Positions 12,782 to 25,635 of a DNA stretch of 64,000 nucleotides are shown piece by piece. The position numbers were made by a program, and so were the translations under genes. The notes beneath the pieces were generated by a model, which saw nothing but the letters and a program-made list of their open reading frames with translations, did not search any database and had not been told where the DNA came from. Numbering within the stretch: position 1 is the first letter of the stretch; every line of letters begins with the position of its first letter. The stretch spans positions 214,254,151 to 214,318,150 of the forward strand of contig CP136065.1 in NCBI GenBank assembly GCA_032622095.1, given 5' to 3'. The stretch is from Siphonodentalium dalli. Taxonomy: Eukaryota > Mollusca > Scaphopoda > Gadilida > Siphonodentaliidae.

Positions 12782-13195
12782 GTCTCCCCCTTAAGGGGGA
12801 GGTGAAGTAACCCATTTTGAATGGGAATCTCCATGCCAATCTCCGCAGCAAAAGTTATATATGAAGCAGTTGTCTGTGTACTAAAGTAACCATATCATTA
12901 AACAGACATAACATTTAACTGGCGGCTGCGCTTGGTAAATTAGCAATTTTTGCTATAAATTAATTTTGAATATTTTGTTCTGGAATTACAACACTTGACA
13001 TAGTTTTAAAAAATCAATATAAAATAAAAAAAATTCTAATGGAATATATTCCAGATAAATATGTATTTTTTCAATACCGCACAAAGTCACGCCCAGTAAT
13101 ATTTGGAACTCTGTAACTTTCGCTATGGAGATTTTCATGGAGATGCCAATTCAAAATTGGTCACTTGACCTCCTCGAGGCTCCTCCTTAAGCAGG
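12782..13195. mobile_element. MITE with about 70-bp TIRs
   Basis: Left CCTTAAGGGGGAGGTGAAGT, then TTTTGAATGGGAATCTCCAT and GCAAAAGTTA. The right end carries the inverse (TAACTTTCGCTATGGAGATT, TCCTCCTTAAG). About 75-80% match by eye. No frame. Confidence 0.65.
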
Positions 13196-13542
13196 ATTTT
13201 AACCGGATATGAATAATCCGGACAGAGGGTTACTCCTAATTCACAGAATGTGGTTGGCATGGAACAGAACCTTGCTCGACCGTGCTTTATGTCACATCGA
13301 TATATATGGACTTACCTACGCCTACATGTATCTTTGTTGAACATCTGTAGCCGAGCAAAGTGGTTTCCGCAGGTAAACACGTTTTGTTGGTTGAACATGG
13401 ATTCGAAGCGCACGGGTGCGTATAATCCTGTATGTGGAGGAACGGACATAATTTAACTTTAAATGAGACAGCAAGTGAATATTAGCTTCGGGAAATTAGT
13501 CTTCGTTATATTTTAATCAACGGATTATGGCTCGCTTTTAAA

Positions 13543-13545
<3 letters not shown>

Positions 13546-13580
<35 letters not shown>
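13546..13580. repeat. (TA)n microsatellite
   Basis: 35 bp of TA. Confidence 0.95.
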
Positions 13581-13585
<5 letters not shown>

Positions 13586-13939
13586 TAAACATAAACCTAA
13601 ACATAATTTGGTAGTAGGGAAAATATAGAACGATGAATAGACGAACAATCGGTACATGTACTCTCAAACTGACCGTCATAATAGTTTATCATCTGTCTGG
13701 AAATTGAAAAATGTTCACTATTTATTCATACCATATCAGAAATTACGAAACCGCATCATGGCCCACGTCCAATAACTCGTTGTTGTAACGACTTACAAGT
13801 CGCCATAACAACTTTCAACAACTCGTTGCAACGAGCTGTTGGAAGTAGTTATAACGACTTGTAGAAATAAAAACAATTTTTTTATGTGATATTTGTTTTC
13901 CAAATTTATGTATTATTATTCGCTCGGTTTGATGTATTA

Positions 13940-14820
13940 TTAATCATTAAATCGGTGTGTTTCTATAATATACTTTTGAGCAGCAATGAATAACTTGTAA
14001 TTTATTTGCTCAGTCTTATGAGCGGAGCCGAATAGTATGTTTCCAATGGTCAGACGCAGTATGCTCAGTATAGATATACTATCGAGGAGTTTTAGTCTTT
14101 CATAAATAAAGTAAGGGCATTCGAAGAAACAGTGGTATGCTGTTTCCTCGGGTGCACCACAACAACATTTTGGCAATCGGCAATATGATTAATATGTTTA
14201 TCAAAATTAAGATTACTACAATTGTTTCGCAGTTTAGCGTGCAGTACGTTACTCTCTCGGCTTCCGACGAGGTAGAAGGGAGGAGGTTTCGGTATAACAT
14301 TCATCGCGACTAGTTTTTGCTCTATAGTCTTTTTGTTTATATTCTTCTTATTGTCTTTATTTTCTTTATTTTCACTCTTCGTGAGGTCATCAAAAAATCT
14401 GTTCCACTGGATAATCATCGAAGGAAAGAATGATTTGTTATAATATTCAGTCTTTCAGGATAAAGAGTTAAAACGGTAGGGATATCGGGAAGGGTAATTA
14501 GTGTTGTCCCCGTAGCGCGGGTAATATATCTGTCAAATATTTCGGAGCATTTGCAGCTTGGATTCGGTTGAACATTTTTAATTTATGAAATTTTCTTCGA
14601 TCTTGCAGTGATTGCCAACCCATTTCTGTAAATAATCTATGTATGGGACACGAGCGAGTTAAGCCCGATACAATTCGAGCCGCATGTATGTGCAATTTGT
14701 TTAGAAGGGAATCGTGAGCACAGTCCCAGATACTATCTCCATATTCCATAAGAGGAAGTAGAAGGGAATCGTGAGCACAGTCCCAGATACTATCTCCATA
14801 TTCCATAAGAGGAAGAATGT
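13940..14820 (-). pseudogene. CR1-like LINE 3' end (RT thumb and Cys/His C-terminus), degraded
   Basis: The minus strand carries in order: MEYGDSIWDCAHDSLL and HAARIVSGLTRSCP, then MGWQSLQDRRKFHKL (14806-14498), then FFPSMIIQWNRFFDDL with a Lys/Asn-rich insert (14418-14180). After a frame change near 14170 comes CCCGAPEETAYHCFFECPYF (14176-13940), the C-terminal zinc-binding motif of this LINE type. At least two frame changes and several stops separate the pieces. A perfect 57-bp in-frame tandem duplication lies within it (14703-14759 and 14760-14816). Confidence 0.85.
14703..14816. repeat. 57-bp perfect tandem duplication
   Basis: Two identical 57-bp copies start at 14703 and 14760. Each encodes 19 residues (LPLMEYGDSIWDCAHDSLL on the minus strand) in frame within the LINE fragment. 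Confidence 0.9.
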
Positions 14821-14919
14821 AAGATATGTATCAAGTTGTGCTAGCTAGTAAAATGTGTTACCGATTCTGGTGCCATCCTCTTGTCACTCCCTGGAAATAA
14901 CATCGCAGCATTGAAGGCC

Positions 14920-15545
14920 ACAACATTAGAATCCTTGTATCATAGTGATTTCGGTGCCCCTCCCCATCCCTGACTCGAATAGGGCCACTTTGGTTTATTT
15001 ACACCACACGACTATAATCCGAGTATCATGGAGATGACTATAATAAGTTGGGTGAAAATTAGCGGCTAAAACAATTTTTATCAATTTTAGTGCACCTCCC
15101 CTCCCCATCCTTGACAAAAAACGGCACCAGTTTGGCGTCTTTGGTATCACACGATTGGATTTCTTGTATCGCGGAGAAGAATATATAGTAATTTGGTAGA
15201 AATTGACACTTTAAATATTTTGGTAAATGTTTTGTAGCTCTTATCCGTCATCCCTTTCTCGAACGGAGCATTATTTGGTATCGTTAAACTACACCATTAT
15301 GCTACTCATATCGTGGATGTGGTTATATATAAGTTTGGTGGAAATAGGCAACAACATATTTTTATCAAGTTTGGTTTCCCCTCCCTTTTCTGTCCCTTAA
15401 TCCGACAGGGTCACTTTAGAACATTTTTCCTCCTAAAAAAGATACCCCTGTAAGATCCCTTTGTAACCATCTAGATGGCCCCACGTTAATTTATGTGGCG
15501 GACAGGCAGTTTTCAAATATATATACATATATCAGCATAGAATGA
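14920..15545. repeat. Second array of the 9.4-10.7 kb repeat
   Basis: The same units (CTTGTATCGCGGAGAAGAAT near 15163, AGTATCATGGAGATGA near 15021, AGTTTGGTGGAAAT near 15332) and the same ACCATCTAGATGGCCCC end as the array at 9400-10690, here in fewer, more diverged copies. Confidence 0.7.
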
Positions 15546-15876
15546 TTAATGTATCAGAAACAGTGATATCTTACAGTCACAGTTATGTACTCTATTAAAT
15601 ATATGACTTTATATTCTGATTGCAGTTAGGATTTGGGCAGTTTTCTTCCTATGTTTATTTATGTTTTTGTTCCAGGTATTTGTCTTATTAGTTGTCATAA
15701 TGAGTTTGTCCGTGGATATGAGAGCCTGTTGTTGGTTGGTTTATTGACTGTGATGGCATAATGCGTAACAGCTCCTTTGGTTAACTCTTTCTTTGTTGAA
15801 TGCATTCTTTCATCTGGATCTGGATGAATACGTCCAAGTAACCAATTTGGTATGATAGGACGGGCGGTGGGCGATG

Positions 15877-17212
15877 TTAATGCGCGGCGCCAGCAGCTGC
15901 TGCAGATGTTTCTGATAGCGCAGCTGCGAATTCTTCTGGTGTGCTTAGTGCTACGACCTCTTGATTTAGTTTGTTCCAGTACACTGCTGTGTCAACAAAG
16001 AATGAATGTTTGTACTGGTCACAGGTCGTTGATGGTATTTCGTAGCACTTGTCGTTGTTCGTCTCTCTTCGCTCAAGGATATTTGTTTTATGATGGTCCT
16101 TGTATCGTTTTGGTTGGATTCTTCTCCTTGCCTTAACCTTAGTTAGGAATGTGTTTGTTGGTATAGCCGGTACCACACCCTCTGCCACCTTATAGAAGTA
16201 GGTCAAACGCTGTGTTTTTCGACGAGAATGGAGTGTTGGTAGCTTTTGCTCTTTTAACATTTTCGTCATGCTGCCCTCTTCTCTTGACCTGTAGTCTCCA
16301 GTGATGAATCTGGCTGCCTTTCGTTGTATATTTTCAAGGAGATCTATATTTTTCTGCTGGTAGGGGTCCCATATTATAGCTCCATAGTCCATTATCGATC
16401 TTACTAATGATATATAGGCAGTTCTCTTGGATTTTTCAGGCATAAACTTCAGATTTCTTCTAAGAAAGCCGAGTGTGGCGCTTGCTTTCTTGGCCGTGTT
16501 GTTAACTTGTGCTGTCCATTTCAGGTCCTTTGAAATCTGGATACCAAGATAAGGGTTGGTGTCAACTTGACTGAGTATTTCGCCATCCAGGGTGTAGAAT
16601 TTGCTCAGCTTTCCCTTTAGGCTCATCACGTAGCATTTTTTGGCGTTGAAAGTCATGCCCCAGTTTTTTGCCCATATTTCAAGGCTCTTTAGGTCGTGTT
16701 GGAGTATGACCTGGTCTTTGATGGTGTTGACTTGTCTGTATAGCAGACAGTCGTCGGCGAAGAGTCTTACTGTTGATGACACTGTATCCGGTAAGTCATT
16801 AATATGGCAAAGGAACAGGAGAGGCCCTAATACCTCTCCCTGGGGCAATCCGGAGTCCACGTCTACCTCGGTTGAACTGTGACCTTCAAGCACTACTTTC
16901 ATTTTTCTTTTGGTGAGGAAGGATGTGAGCCATGTATGTAGTTGTCCTCTTATACCATATTCTTCCAGTTTGTAAAGCAGCTGGTTGTGTGGAACTGTGT
17001 CAAATGCCTTTGAAAAGTCCAGTATTATCAGGTCGTTTGTTTACTGGCATTGAAGTTTTTTAGTAGGTCGTTTGTTGTTGTCAATAGCTGTGTTTCACAT
17101 GAGTGTCCTGATCGAAATCCATGGTTGAGGTGGGTGAGGACTTTATTTTCTTCTAGGTGTTTCATGATGTGCTTGCATATTATGTGTTCGAGGATTTTGC
17201 ATGATACTGATG
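15877..17212 (-). pseudogene. Jockey/CR1-like LINE reverse transcriptase, 5'-truncated and frameshifted
   Basis: The long frame 16902-15877 contains the reverse-transcriptase core: GLPQGEVLGPLLFLCHINDL, the catalytic FADD box (VRLFADDCLLY), KC.VMS, an NPYLGIQISKDLKW thumb region and the typical ENIQRKAARFITGDY end. Reading further upstream gives LDFSKAFDTVPHNQLL. A different frame then supplies GFRSGHSCETQLL and SCKILEHIICKHIM, up to about 17212. The switch occurs near 17040, where one base appears to be missing after a KQT codon run, so the copy is inactive. Sequence similar to the family is lost beyond 17212, so the endonuclease and ORF1 are absent. The 3' end lies downstream of 15877 on the minus strand. 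Confidence 0.9.
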
Positions 17213-17339
17213 TTAATTATACAATTATACAGTGGACTTGTATATTATTCATCTGGGCGGGTGTTCAGAAAATATAAACATACGACAAGCCTACATTCAG
17301 ATAATACAAGTGCAGAAGAATATATATTCACTGAAGGAA

Positions 17340-17408
17340 ATGTTCAGATAATAAGTTCAATAAAATGGCATGGGATGGCCGTTTTCTGAACGTATTATCT
17401 GAACAATG
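17340..17408. repeat. Short hairpin with GTTCAGATAATA ends
   Basis: GTTCAGATAATAAGTTCA at 17341 pairs with its inverse at about 17390-17406. Related AGATAATAAGTTCAA words occur at 48571 and 57333, suggesting a dispersed small MITE. It sits just upstream of the truncated LINE at 17212. Confidence 0.5.
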
Positions 17409-17580
17409 ACATTGCCCTAAAACGAGAACTATACTTGTCAAAGGAGTATTTAGTAAAGGAAGGGTCAAATTTAAAGGAGGCTTCAGACCTTCTCAATGAG
17501 CACATGTGAAAATTGATGAACGCCTATCTAAAAGCTATAAACAATTAGCAGGACCACGTAGCAGCTAGGGTGGGACTTAC

Positions 17581-17883
17581 CAAGTGTTCCAGCCGTCCAT
17601 GGTATCCACCAATAAGGTTGCGATTTGGGTCCCCTCCGTCAATCATGGCGCATATCTTCTCTCGGTGATCGTAATAGACATCCTTGCATCTCACGTCGTA
17701 TGCGCATGCGCGCTGACAACGGTTTATGTTACTCAGTCTGACCTCGTGATAAATGTTGATAGACAGAGGCACACTGACTGGAGTTACTCCCCTTGTCTGG
17801 CAAGACTTTATATCGGCATTAGCGACAGCTATCATAATGACGGTATTTAATCCCAGAATAACGCGTAGAAATACATGCGTCAT
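17581..17883 (-). CDS. First coding exon: signal peptide plus PAN/Apple-like domain
   Basis: The start Met at 17883 is followed by a typical signal peptide (MTHVFLRVILGLN...VANA, cleavage probably after about residue 23). The mature part has a PAN/Apple-like pattern: SCQTRG, then LSNINRCQRACAYDVRC and a DHREKICAMIDGG strand, five cysteines in all. After 101 codons there is a perfect donor, CTTG|GTAAGT, at 17580 (phase 0). The open frame extends upstream of this Met, but only this one is followed directly by a signal peptide. PAN domains bind protein or glycan ligands in secreted and surface proteins. The next exons on the same strand that fit by phase are 8997-9186, 6777-6995 and 643-857, giving a secreted PAN-(unknown)-CTLD protein. 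The about 8.4-kb intron between them holds two LINE remnants. Confidence 0.75.
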
Positions 17884-18515
17884 CTTGTATTTGCGTGTAT
17901 ACATATGTGTGTTCGCCAGAATAAATTGAAAGAAACTCGAAGTTCTATAATCGGCGTTACTTGACAACGGAACAGTAGTCACAAGAATCGCACATGTAAG
18001 CCACTCAGTCTGGTTAGTCACCAAGCAAGCACGACAGGCATGTGGACTGTGTTTGAACTGACATACACTGACATAACTTTATCATAAAACATTAATGGTG
18101 TACGGGCAGCATATAATCATCGATGTGAATTCAAACGTCCTTCTTTACCGGTGCCATGAGGGTCGATTCATAACTACAGATAACAACCATTAAAAGGCAA
18201 ACTAGAATGAATAGTTTATTATTCCTGGCGGGATCATGACAAAGCGTGAAGATCCCATAGTGTTTGTGTTGTCGGACGTAAATCCATTATATTGGCATAT
18301 ATTATTGCTACATCTGGGTGATGCCTGTTCGGCAACACATCCGATACCACGTCGTAGAAGTATATTTAGAATGCTCGGGATAAACGTATAACATTTGTTA
18401 AATATAATTTGTGCAGCTACCTACAGTGTCAGGTGCACGACTTATCATTGTTTGTCAAATTACAATGTCAAGATAATAAGTTTCACAGAAAAATGGAAGC
18501 GGTGTAGCACTTTAT

Positions 18516-18700
18516 ACAAAGGTCCAATACTCAGAAGACACATTACTCTGAAAGTGCTATACTACGACGATCCAACACTACGAATTTCCCATATTATGAA
18601 GACCCAATACACCGAGGAACTTATACTTCGAAGACCCATGCATATAGTCACCCAATACGACAAAATTCAATGTCCGATACTCCGACGGTCCAATACTATA
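18516..18700 (+). repeat. Degenerate 16-17-bp tandem repeat
   Basis: Units like CCAATACTACGAAGAC and CCGATACTCCGACGGT recur about ten times. The same repeat, in the same orientation, follows the far end of the inverted repeat at 23746-23855. Confidence 0.65.
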
Positions 18701-21700
18701 GTCCAGGAGATATTGGTCGACCTCTGCACCCGCCCCCCCCAGGACTCAACTTCATCCCACTAATTTTCTTCCTTAAGGTCTCCTCTAATTGTTTTCATTG
18801 TTAACAAGAACAAAAAGTGGCCGAAGAGACTCCAGACAAGATGGCGTCCATCATGGCGGCCATTTAAAAAAAATGCACCAGGTCTCTTTGATTGTCGTTA
18901 TAGTAAAGATGATATCACATGCGGTCTTGTTTTCCGCTCGATTCGTTATGCTAATATACAACCCTTACAAATTAGCCAAAAATCCGACACCAGAATCCAA
19001 TATGGCGGCCAAGATGGCCGCCGAAATGTGAAAATATGCTATTTTTCTGACATGTTACCACCTTTCGTTTGTCTCTGTGGGAAATTGTTGGCATCTTTGC
19101 GTCATGTTATACATTTATCAAATAGAGGAGTCATTATCGACCAAATGGAGACCATAATATATATTCATTGCGGGATATTTTTGTCCGATATCACCTTTTC
19201 CCAAATGCCGGTATAATAGGTCAAAGCCGAATCTACGTTAATAACGCGATGTAATGTTTCGAATCAATGAATGTTATTGCTATTATAACAACACCCATGC
19301 ATATATATGTGCAGGAGATACTCGAGCTAGGATACCTCTTATACCTGAGTTGAGGAATATTTACCCAAATCCAAGATGGCGGCCAAAATGGCCACCAGAA
19401 ATAAAAAATCGCCGAAAATCGCCGATTTTAACATCAGTGAGCATTATTGTCATGAAAACTCCACACCTGCTTACTATTGTGAGTTGGGAACACTTAGGCG
19501 AAGAACTTTCCTTGTACCATATCCAAATAAAAGTCCCCCAAATCCAAAATGGCGCCCACAATGGCGGACAGATTTTGAAAAATCACCGAAATTCCCTCAT
19601 ATTCACATCATTGGCATTATTGTTGAGACAACTCCATCCATGCTTACAGTTGAGTTGGAAATACTGAGGTGAAGTAATTACCTTACATCTCATGCAAGAA
19701 ATTGTTTTCCAAATCGAAGATGGCGGCCAAAATGGCGACCGAAATTTGAAAACAAGTCTACATTCCTTTACTTTCTTAGGATTGGCGTTATTGTTTCGCG
19801 ATTTATATCCACCATTCATGTTGCTATGGAATAGTGACATGAAGTATTCATTAGTGTTTGGCAATTGATACTCACAGCCAAGATCGCTGCTAAATTGGCG
19901 GCTAGAAATTGAAAAGAAATCGATATTTTCACATATTAATTTCAACGTTTTGTCATAATATCGGTATGTATGGACGAAACTGTATATAAACCATCTACTA
20001 GTTCAACTTAAAGGTATCAAAACGCATAACATAGCTCGCATCCTTCTGGAAAGATGAAAAACCACCATTAATATCGCGATGTGGCATTTCGAAATCCATT
20101 CTCCACTTAGCGCCGATAATGGCCGTAAGCGTAGGTGCGCCGAATAGTTATATCAGAACAATTACCTGATAACAGATTCTGATATGCCACGTCACGTCCA
20201 TAATTATCTGGACCAGCTTCCATTTCTTTGTCTGATAAATCTAGGTCGCTCACACCGACAAAGTATTCACCACTTCCTGGGAGTAGGGTCCCTCTAGTCA
20301 TAACGTTTCAAACAATTCATTTTCCGGTGTCTAGCTTACGATTTTAAATATTTGCTAAATATGATATTTGTGCGTCATCTTGAACTAGGAAGGCATATGA
20401 CCGATGAGTATACAAGCTTACAGAAGGTCATCTCTATGTATGTGTCTCATACCCCATGGGGATAACGACATGTACACCTGGCGAACCAGTTAGATAGTCA
20501 CGTCTCAATAGATGGTTCGTCAACTCACAAACTCAGCGAACACATTGGCATATGTGGACAACTTCGACAGTGTTTCGAAGGTTGTTAGCTGTCTCATTCC
20601 CTTGGAAAGATGTCTATCTGCTAAGGAGAAGACCATAGTGTACATACTACCCACACGTCTTGACCATGATCCGAAGCAAACTGTGTGACGCCCCGCAGTT
20701 GTCTCGTCGAATATCTCCCAGCAGAGAAGAACATTGCTCGCGGTGCTAGTTTGTGGACATGCGCTATGATAGTGGGAATGAAATGGGCCACGGTATACAC
20801 CACCCTTACACCTGGTGCATGTCATGCGTGTCGGTTTTTATTTTTGGTGTGGTAAGATTGTATTTCCACATCAGTTTCGAAGCCTTTCTGATTCAACTAC
20901 GTACATTTTTGTCTGGATAATACTATGCTAGCCTCCCTCAAAACAGTCGGATTGACTAAAGGATAATGTCTTTATAGCATGAATGTATGCGTTTTTTGTT
21001 ATCCTCTCTCAGGGTTAGTGTCAGTATGTGGGCGGTATTATTCAAGACAATGTCAGGAACTGTTGTGCATTTATTTCACTATGTATTTAAAGAACAATTT
21101 ACAGTCTCGATGGCAATGGCTGTGGACGTTGGGGAACGCGACCTTTATGGTCATATAGCTTTATATATATATAACTTTAGAATATAGTAGTTAATGTCTC
21201 ATGCAGGAAAATGGTCGCAATGGTGATGTTACCAAGAAATCACTTGGTGTACCAACGTTTGTTGAACTGAATGCAAGAGCTCATCAACGTAACATTCCTC
21301 TTGATGTTCTTCGCGTTGAACATTTCACCCTTTTGTTGATGGCATTTGTACTTTCTTGAACCATACCACCCAGCGCGAGTATGACATATCAACCAACTAT
21401 CAAATGTATCGCCTTTAAGACTACACCCCAGTCTTGGTGGGGCTTATAGAGCAGTAGCCAATGGCACACGTGTGGTCCAGTTGTTTAAGAACGGCTTCCA
21501 AACGGATGGGAACATACAATCTTAGCATACAAGGAAAGCAAAGCCACACATGAGATCCTGTCTGAATCTAAAACATAACAAGATAAGGGGCGGTGCAGTC
21601 ATGGTCCAATTTCATTTCCACTATCATGACACATACCCACAAACTAGCACCGTGTGTATTGTTATCATCTGCTTGGATCTGTTCGGTGAGACGATTGCTT

Positions 21701-23745
21701 GACGCCAACAAGCTTGTTCTTATGATCATGTTCAAGGAGTTTGGGTATATTATGCATTATGGTCTTCTACGCCTTAGCAGAAATGCATCCGTAAAATGTC
21801 GGGCTTTCAACATTCGAAGCCATATACAGAAGTTGTCCGGGTACGTCAGTGCATTAGATGAGTATGTGAATTGATGAGCCATATATTGAGAAGTTTGGGA
21901 AGATCACCAGGTGTACACGTTGTTATCCCCATTAGGTCACCAAAGCTAACAATACGCAGATAGGTAGGTCCTTCTGAAAGCTGGTATACGCATCGACCGA
22001 ATACCTTTCTAGTGTATCGCACAAGATGACGCCTATACCCCATATGTAGCATCTGAATTATACCATAAGCTATACCACGAATGAAGCTCGCTAAGAATTC
22101 TAAGCTTTCGAAACAAACACGTGAGCTGGACACCGGCATATGTATTGTTTGAAACATTCCGATTAGTGCGACCCTTCTACAGAAGTGTAGTAAACTGTTG
22201 TTGTGAGCGAGATAGATTAATCTGACGAAGAGACGGAAACGGGTCTAGATAATGCTGAATGTGGCAATTCAGAATAAGCTCAGGTACTGTTGTTTTGATT
22301 TTTGGAAATAAATCATAATATGACTATTCGGCGCATCTATATACGGTTACGGCCAGTATGAGCCCTTAGTGGAGAATGGATTTTGAAATGCCACATCGCG
22401 ATTGTGGGTTTTCATCCTTCCAAAAGGCTACGACTTACGTTGGAACTAATAGATGGCTTATATCATGTACCGTTTCGTCAATACAAATCGATATTATGAC
22501 AAAAAGTTGAAATTAGTATGTGATAATATCGGCTTCTTTTCAATTTCTGGCCGCCAGTTTGGCCGCCACATTGACTGTGAGTATCACTTGCCAAAAATTA
22601 ATGAATAATTCATACATATCAACATGTAATGGTGGGTAGAAATCGCGAAACAATAACGCCAATCCTAAGAAAGTAAAGGAATGTAGACTTGTTTTCAAAT
22701 TTCGGTCGCCATTTTGGCCGTCATCTTCGATTTGGAAAACAATTTCTTGCATGAGATGTAAGGTAATTACTTCACATCAGTATTTCCAACTCAACTGTAA
22801 GCATGGATGGAGTTGTCTCAACAATAATGCCAATGATGTGAATATGAGGGAATTTCGGTGATTTTTCAAAATCTGTCCGCCATTGTGGCGCCATTTTGGA
22901 TTTAGGAGACTTTTATTTGGATATGGTACAAGGAAAGTTATTCGCCTAAGTGTTCCCAACTCACAATAGTAAGCAGGTGTGGAGTTTTCATGACAATAAT
23001 GTTCACTGATGTTAAAATCGGCGATATTCGGCGATTTTTTATTTCTGGTGGCCATTTTGGCCGCCATCTTGGATTTGGGTAAATATTCCTCAACTCAGGT
23101 ATAAGAGGTATCCTAGCTCGAGTATCTCCTGCACATATATATGCATGGGTGTTGTTATAATAGCAATAACATTCATTGATTCGAAACATTACATCGCGTT
23201 ATTAACATAGATTCGGCTTTGACCTATTATACCGGCATTTGGGAAAAGGTGATATCGGACAAAAATATCCCGGAATAAATGTATATTATGGTCCCCATGT
23301 ATTCGCCAATGACTCCTCTATACGATAAATGTATAATATGAGGCAACGATGCCAACATTTTCCCACAGAGACAAACGAAATGTGGTAACATGCCAGAAAA
23401 ATAGCATATTTTCACATTTCGGCGGCCATCTTGGCCGCCATATTGGATTCTGGTGTCGGATTTTTGGCTAATTTGTAAGGGTTGTATATTAGCATAACGA
23501 ATCGAGCGGAAAACAAGACCACAAGTGATATCATCTTTACTATAACGACAATCAAAGAGACCTGGTGCATTTTTTTTAAATGGCCGCCACGATGGACGCC
23601 ATCTTGTCTGGAGTCTCTGCGGCCACTTTTTTTTCTTGTTAACAAGTGAAAAATATTAGAGGAGACATTAAGGAAGAAAATTAGTGGGGTGAAGTTGAGT
23701 CCTGGGGGGGGGGGGTGCAGAGGTCGACCAATATCTCCTGGACTA
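18701..23745. repeat. 5-kb inverted repeat (long-TIR or foldback element)
   Basis: The left arm from 18701 (GTCCAGGAGATATTGGTCGA) matches the inverse of the right arm ending at 23745. The outer about 1.25 kb (18701-19960 versus 22470-23745) is very similar, above 95% by eye in the part I compared (18836-19090). The inner part (20.1-20.8 versus 21.6-22.3 kb) is recognisable but more diverged. The arms contain four or five diverged about 175-bp units centred on ATGGCGGCCAAAATGGC. No transposase or other family is recognisable in the unpaired centre. Outside both arms lie direct, not inverted, copies of a short tandem repeat and of TGTCAGGTGCACGAC (18428, 24127). Confidence 0.85.
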
Positions 23746-24190
23746 CTACGAACGTCCGATACTAGTAATCTGAATAATCCGAAGGTCCGATAGCTACAAC
23801 AACCAATACTACGAAAGAAAGATACTCCGAAGGCCCGACACTCCGAAGGTACGATGATTAAGGACAGGCATGACTCGCCTTTCGAATATTCATCATAACA
23901 CTAGCGCTACTTCTTCCACACGAGTAGTGATCATATATAGACTGCTATGCGTTTCATGTCTCGTTGATAACTTAGGACACCGACGAGAGTGGTTTCGCTG
24001 ACTTCGTTTGACAATTGAACAAATCTGTCTTACCAATGGGTATTTTCCCACCATAATCACATACAATCTGTCGATGGCTACTATACTTGTAGTGCGATTT
24101 CTCATTCTGCAGCGACCTACATGCACTGTCAGGTGCACGACATACTTTTCATTGTTTGTCAAATTATAATCTCAATATTACAAGTTGCAT
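23746..24190. repeat. Flank of the 5-kb inverted repeat, direct copy of the left flank
   Basis: Degenerate GATACTCCGAAGG units (23746-23855), then CTGTCAGGTGCACGACATAC and CATTGTTTGTCAAATTATAA (24124-24172) match 18423-18475 in the same orientation. No gene seen. Confidence 0.6.
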
Positions 24191-24229
24191 AGCAAAATCT
24201 ATGGAGTGTTTGAATGTAGCACCCCAAGG

Positions 24230-24720
24230 ATTCCTTTTCACAATGTAAGAACTCTTAGACATGGTGAAATTTACTCAATACAAGTTAACATGTACACGAG
24301 CAGGCACATACGGTGACATACCTATATACGTAGCAACTTCTCTGGAAGTCTCCTTGGCAGAGTTTCTACTTCTAAAAATGGGGACAAGCAACTGTACCGA
24401 AAACTAATCCATTTTCTTAACGTGGTTCATTCTGATTGGCCAACTATGAGACAAAGGGTGAAAGTCCAGATGCCGGGTGATTAAGAATGCCACACGCCAA
24501 GACAAATTGATTCTGGATAAATTTCATCAGTCACTGTCCCCAGTTAGAATAATATTATCATGCACGTGCTATAGAACAATGAGTCACAAATGATCAATCA
24601 ATTTACAACTGAAATACAAGCTCCTTTTTGACACTTTAATAAGGCGAGATAATGGTTCCTGGAATAATAAATTATATTAACATATTCACGGCTCACCAGC
24701 TAGTATGGATAGTGTTACAC
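24230..24720 (+). repeat. Dispersed repeat, copy 1
   Basis: Direct homologue of 28105-28470, sharing CTTAACGTGGTTCATTCTGA (24417, 28245) and TTGGCCAACT. About 85% similar by eye, with deletions. No intact frame. Confidence 0.7.
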
Positions 24721-25635
24721 AACTCTTATCACTTTTTTCAATATTTTTTTCATAAGACAAAAAACTTGATGATATCGTGGAAGAGATACAAACTGTTCCA
24801 TTTGAAAAAATGGATCATCGTAAATACATCTACAAGTTCAAACACGCGAATATCAGAAATCCTGGAGGGTTCAACCTTTAATTGTTTATTGTTTCGAATC
24901 TTGGGCGAATATGTCGATTACAGCAGTGTTGTTCCAGAAAGTTTCATTGGTGGGAAAATGGTGGTGCCTCTCCCTAACAATCCGTAAGTCTGGGTAATGT
25001 TCTGAATATCGTCTTGCCTCGGTACGAAAGACTGAATTTCAAACTTTACCTTTATTTTCGGCGATGATTTTATAAGGGTTAATTCAAATTAATATCTAGC
25101 GCCTGGGAAATGTTCCATCGCTTTGCCTTGGTACGAAAGTTGAATGAAGTTCAAACTTGACCTTTATTTTGGGCAATGATGACTCACATATTGGCTAGGG
25201 TTAATTTTTAGCAAAAGGAAAGATTGTGCACTGGGTAGCGTTTTGAAGGTCAGGTTGGTCCGAACAGAAAGATCAGTGGACAGAACCAGTCCTTGGACAA
25301 TAATTAGTTGACTCCAGAGTCTGACTTTATATAACATCTTCACGTTACAACATTCTGGTGAATATCCATGACAGAACTTGTAAATTCATCAAGTTGTTTG
25401 TGTAACAGCACATAATCTGTTTCCTGGGACTTTCAAATCACAGATATTATTTCGACTTCACATTGTGCAATTTACAGTGGTGTACTGAGTAGCTTGTCAC
25501 GTGGGTATATTGATACTGGGATAATGATTTACTTCAGGTATAACACTGTTCTACATGGCGACACACTAGGGCACGAACTACTCTTGACATCCATGTAGAA
25601 TTTACAATCCCGGTGTCAATAACCTTGATTCCAAA

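Noticed and set aside
18789-19672. Plus frames with NMAAKMAAEM-type repeats, mirrored at 22.8-23.6 kb
   Set aside because: They read across the ATGGCGGCC repeat units of the palindrome. Frames shift between the two arms, so they are not conserved proteins.
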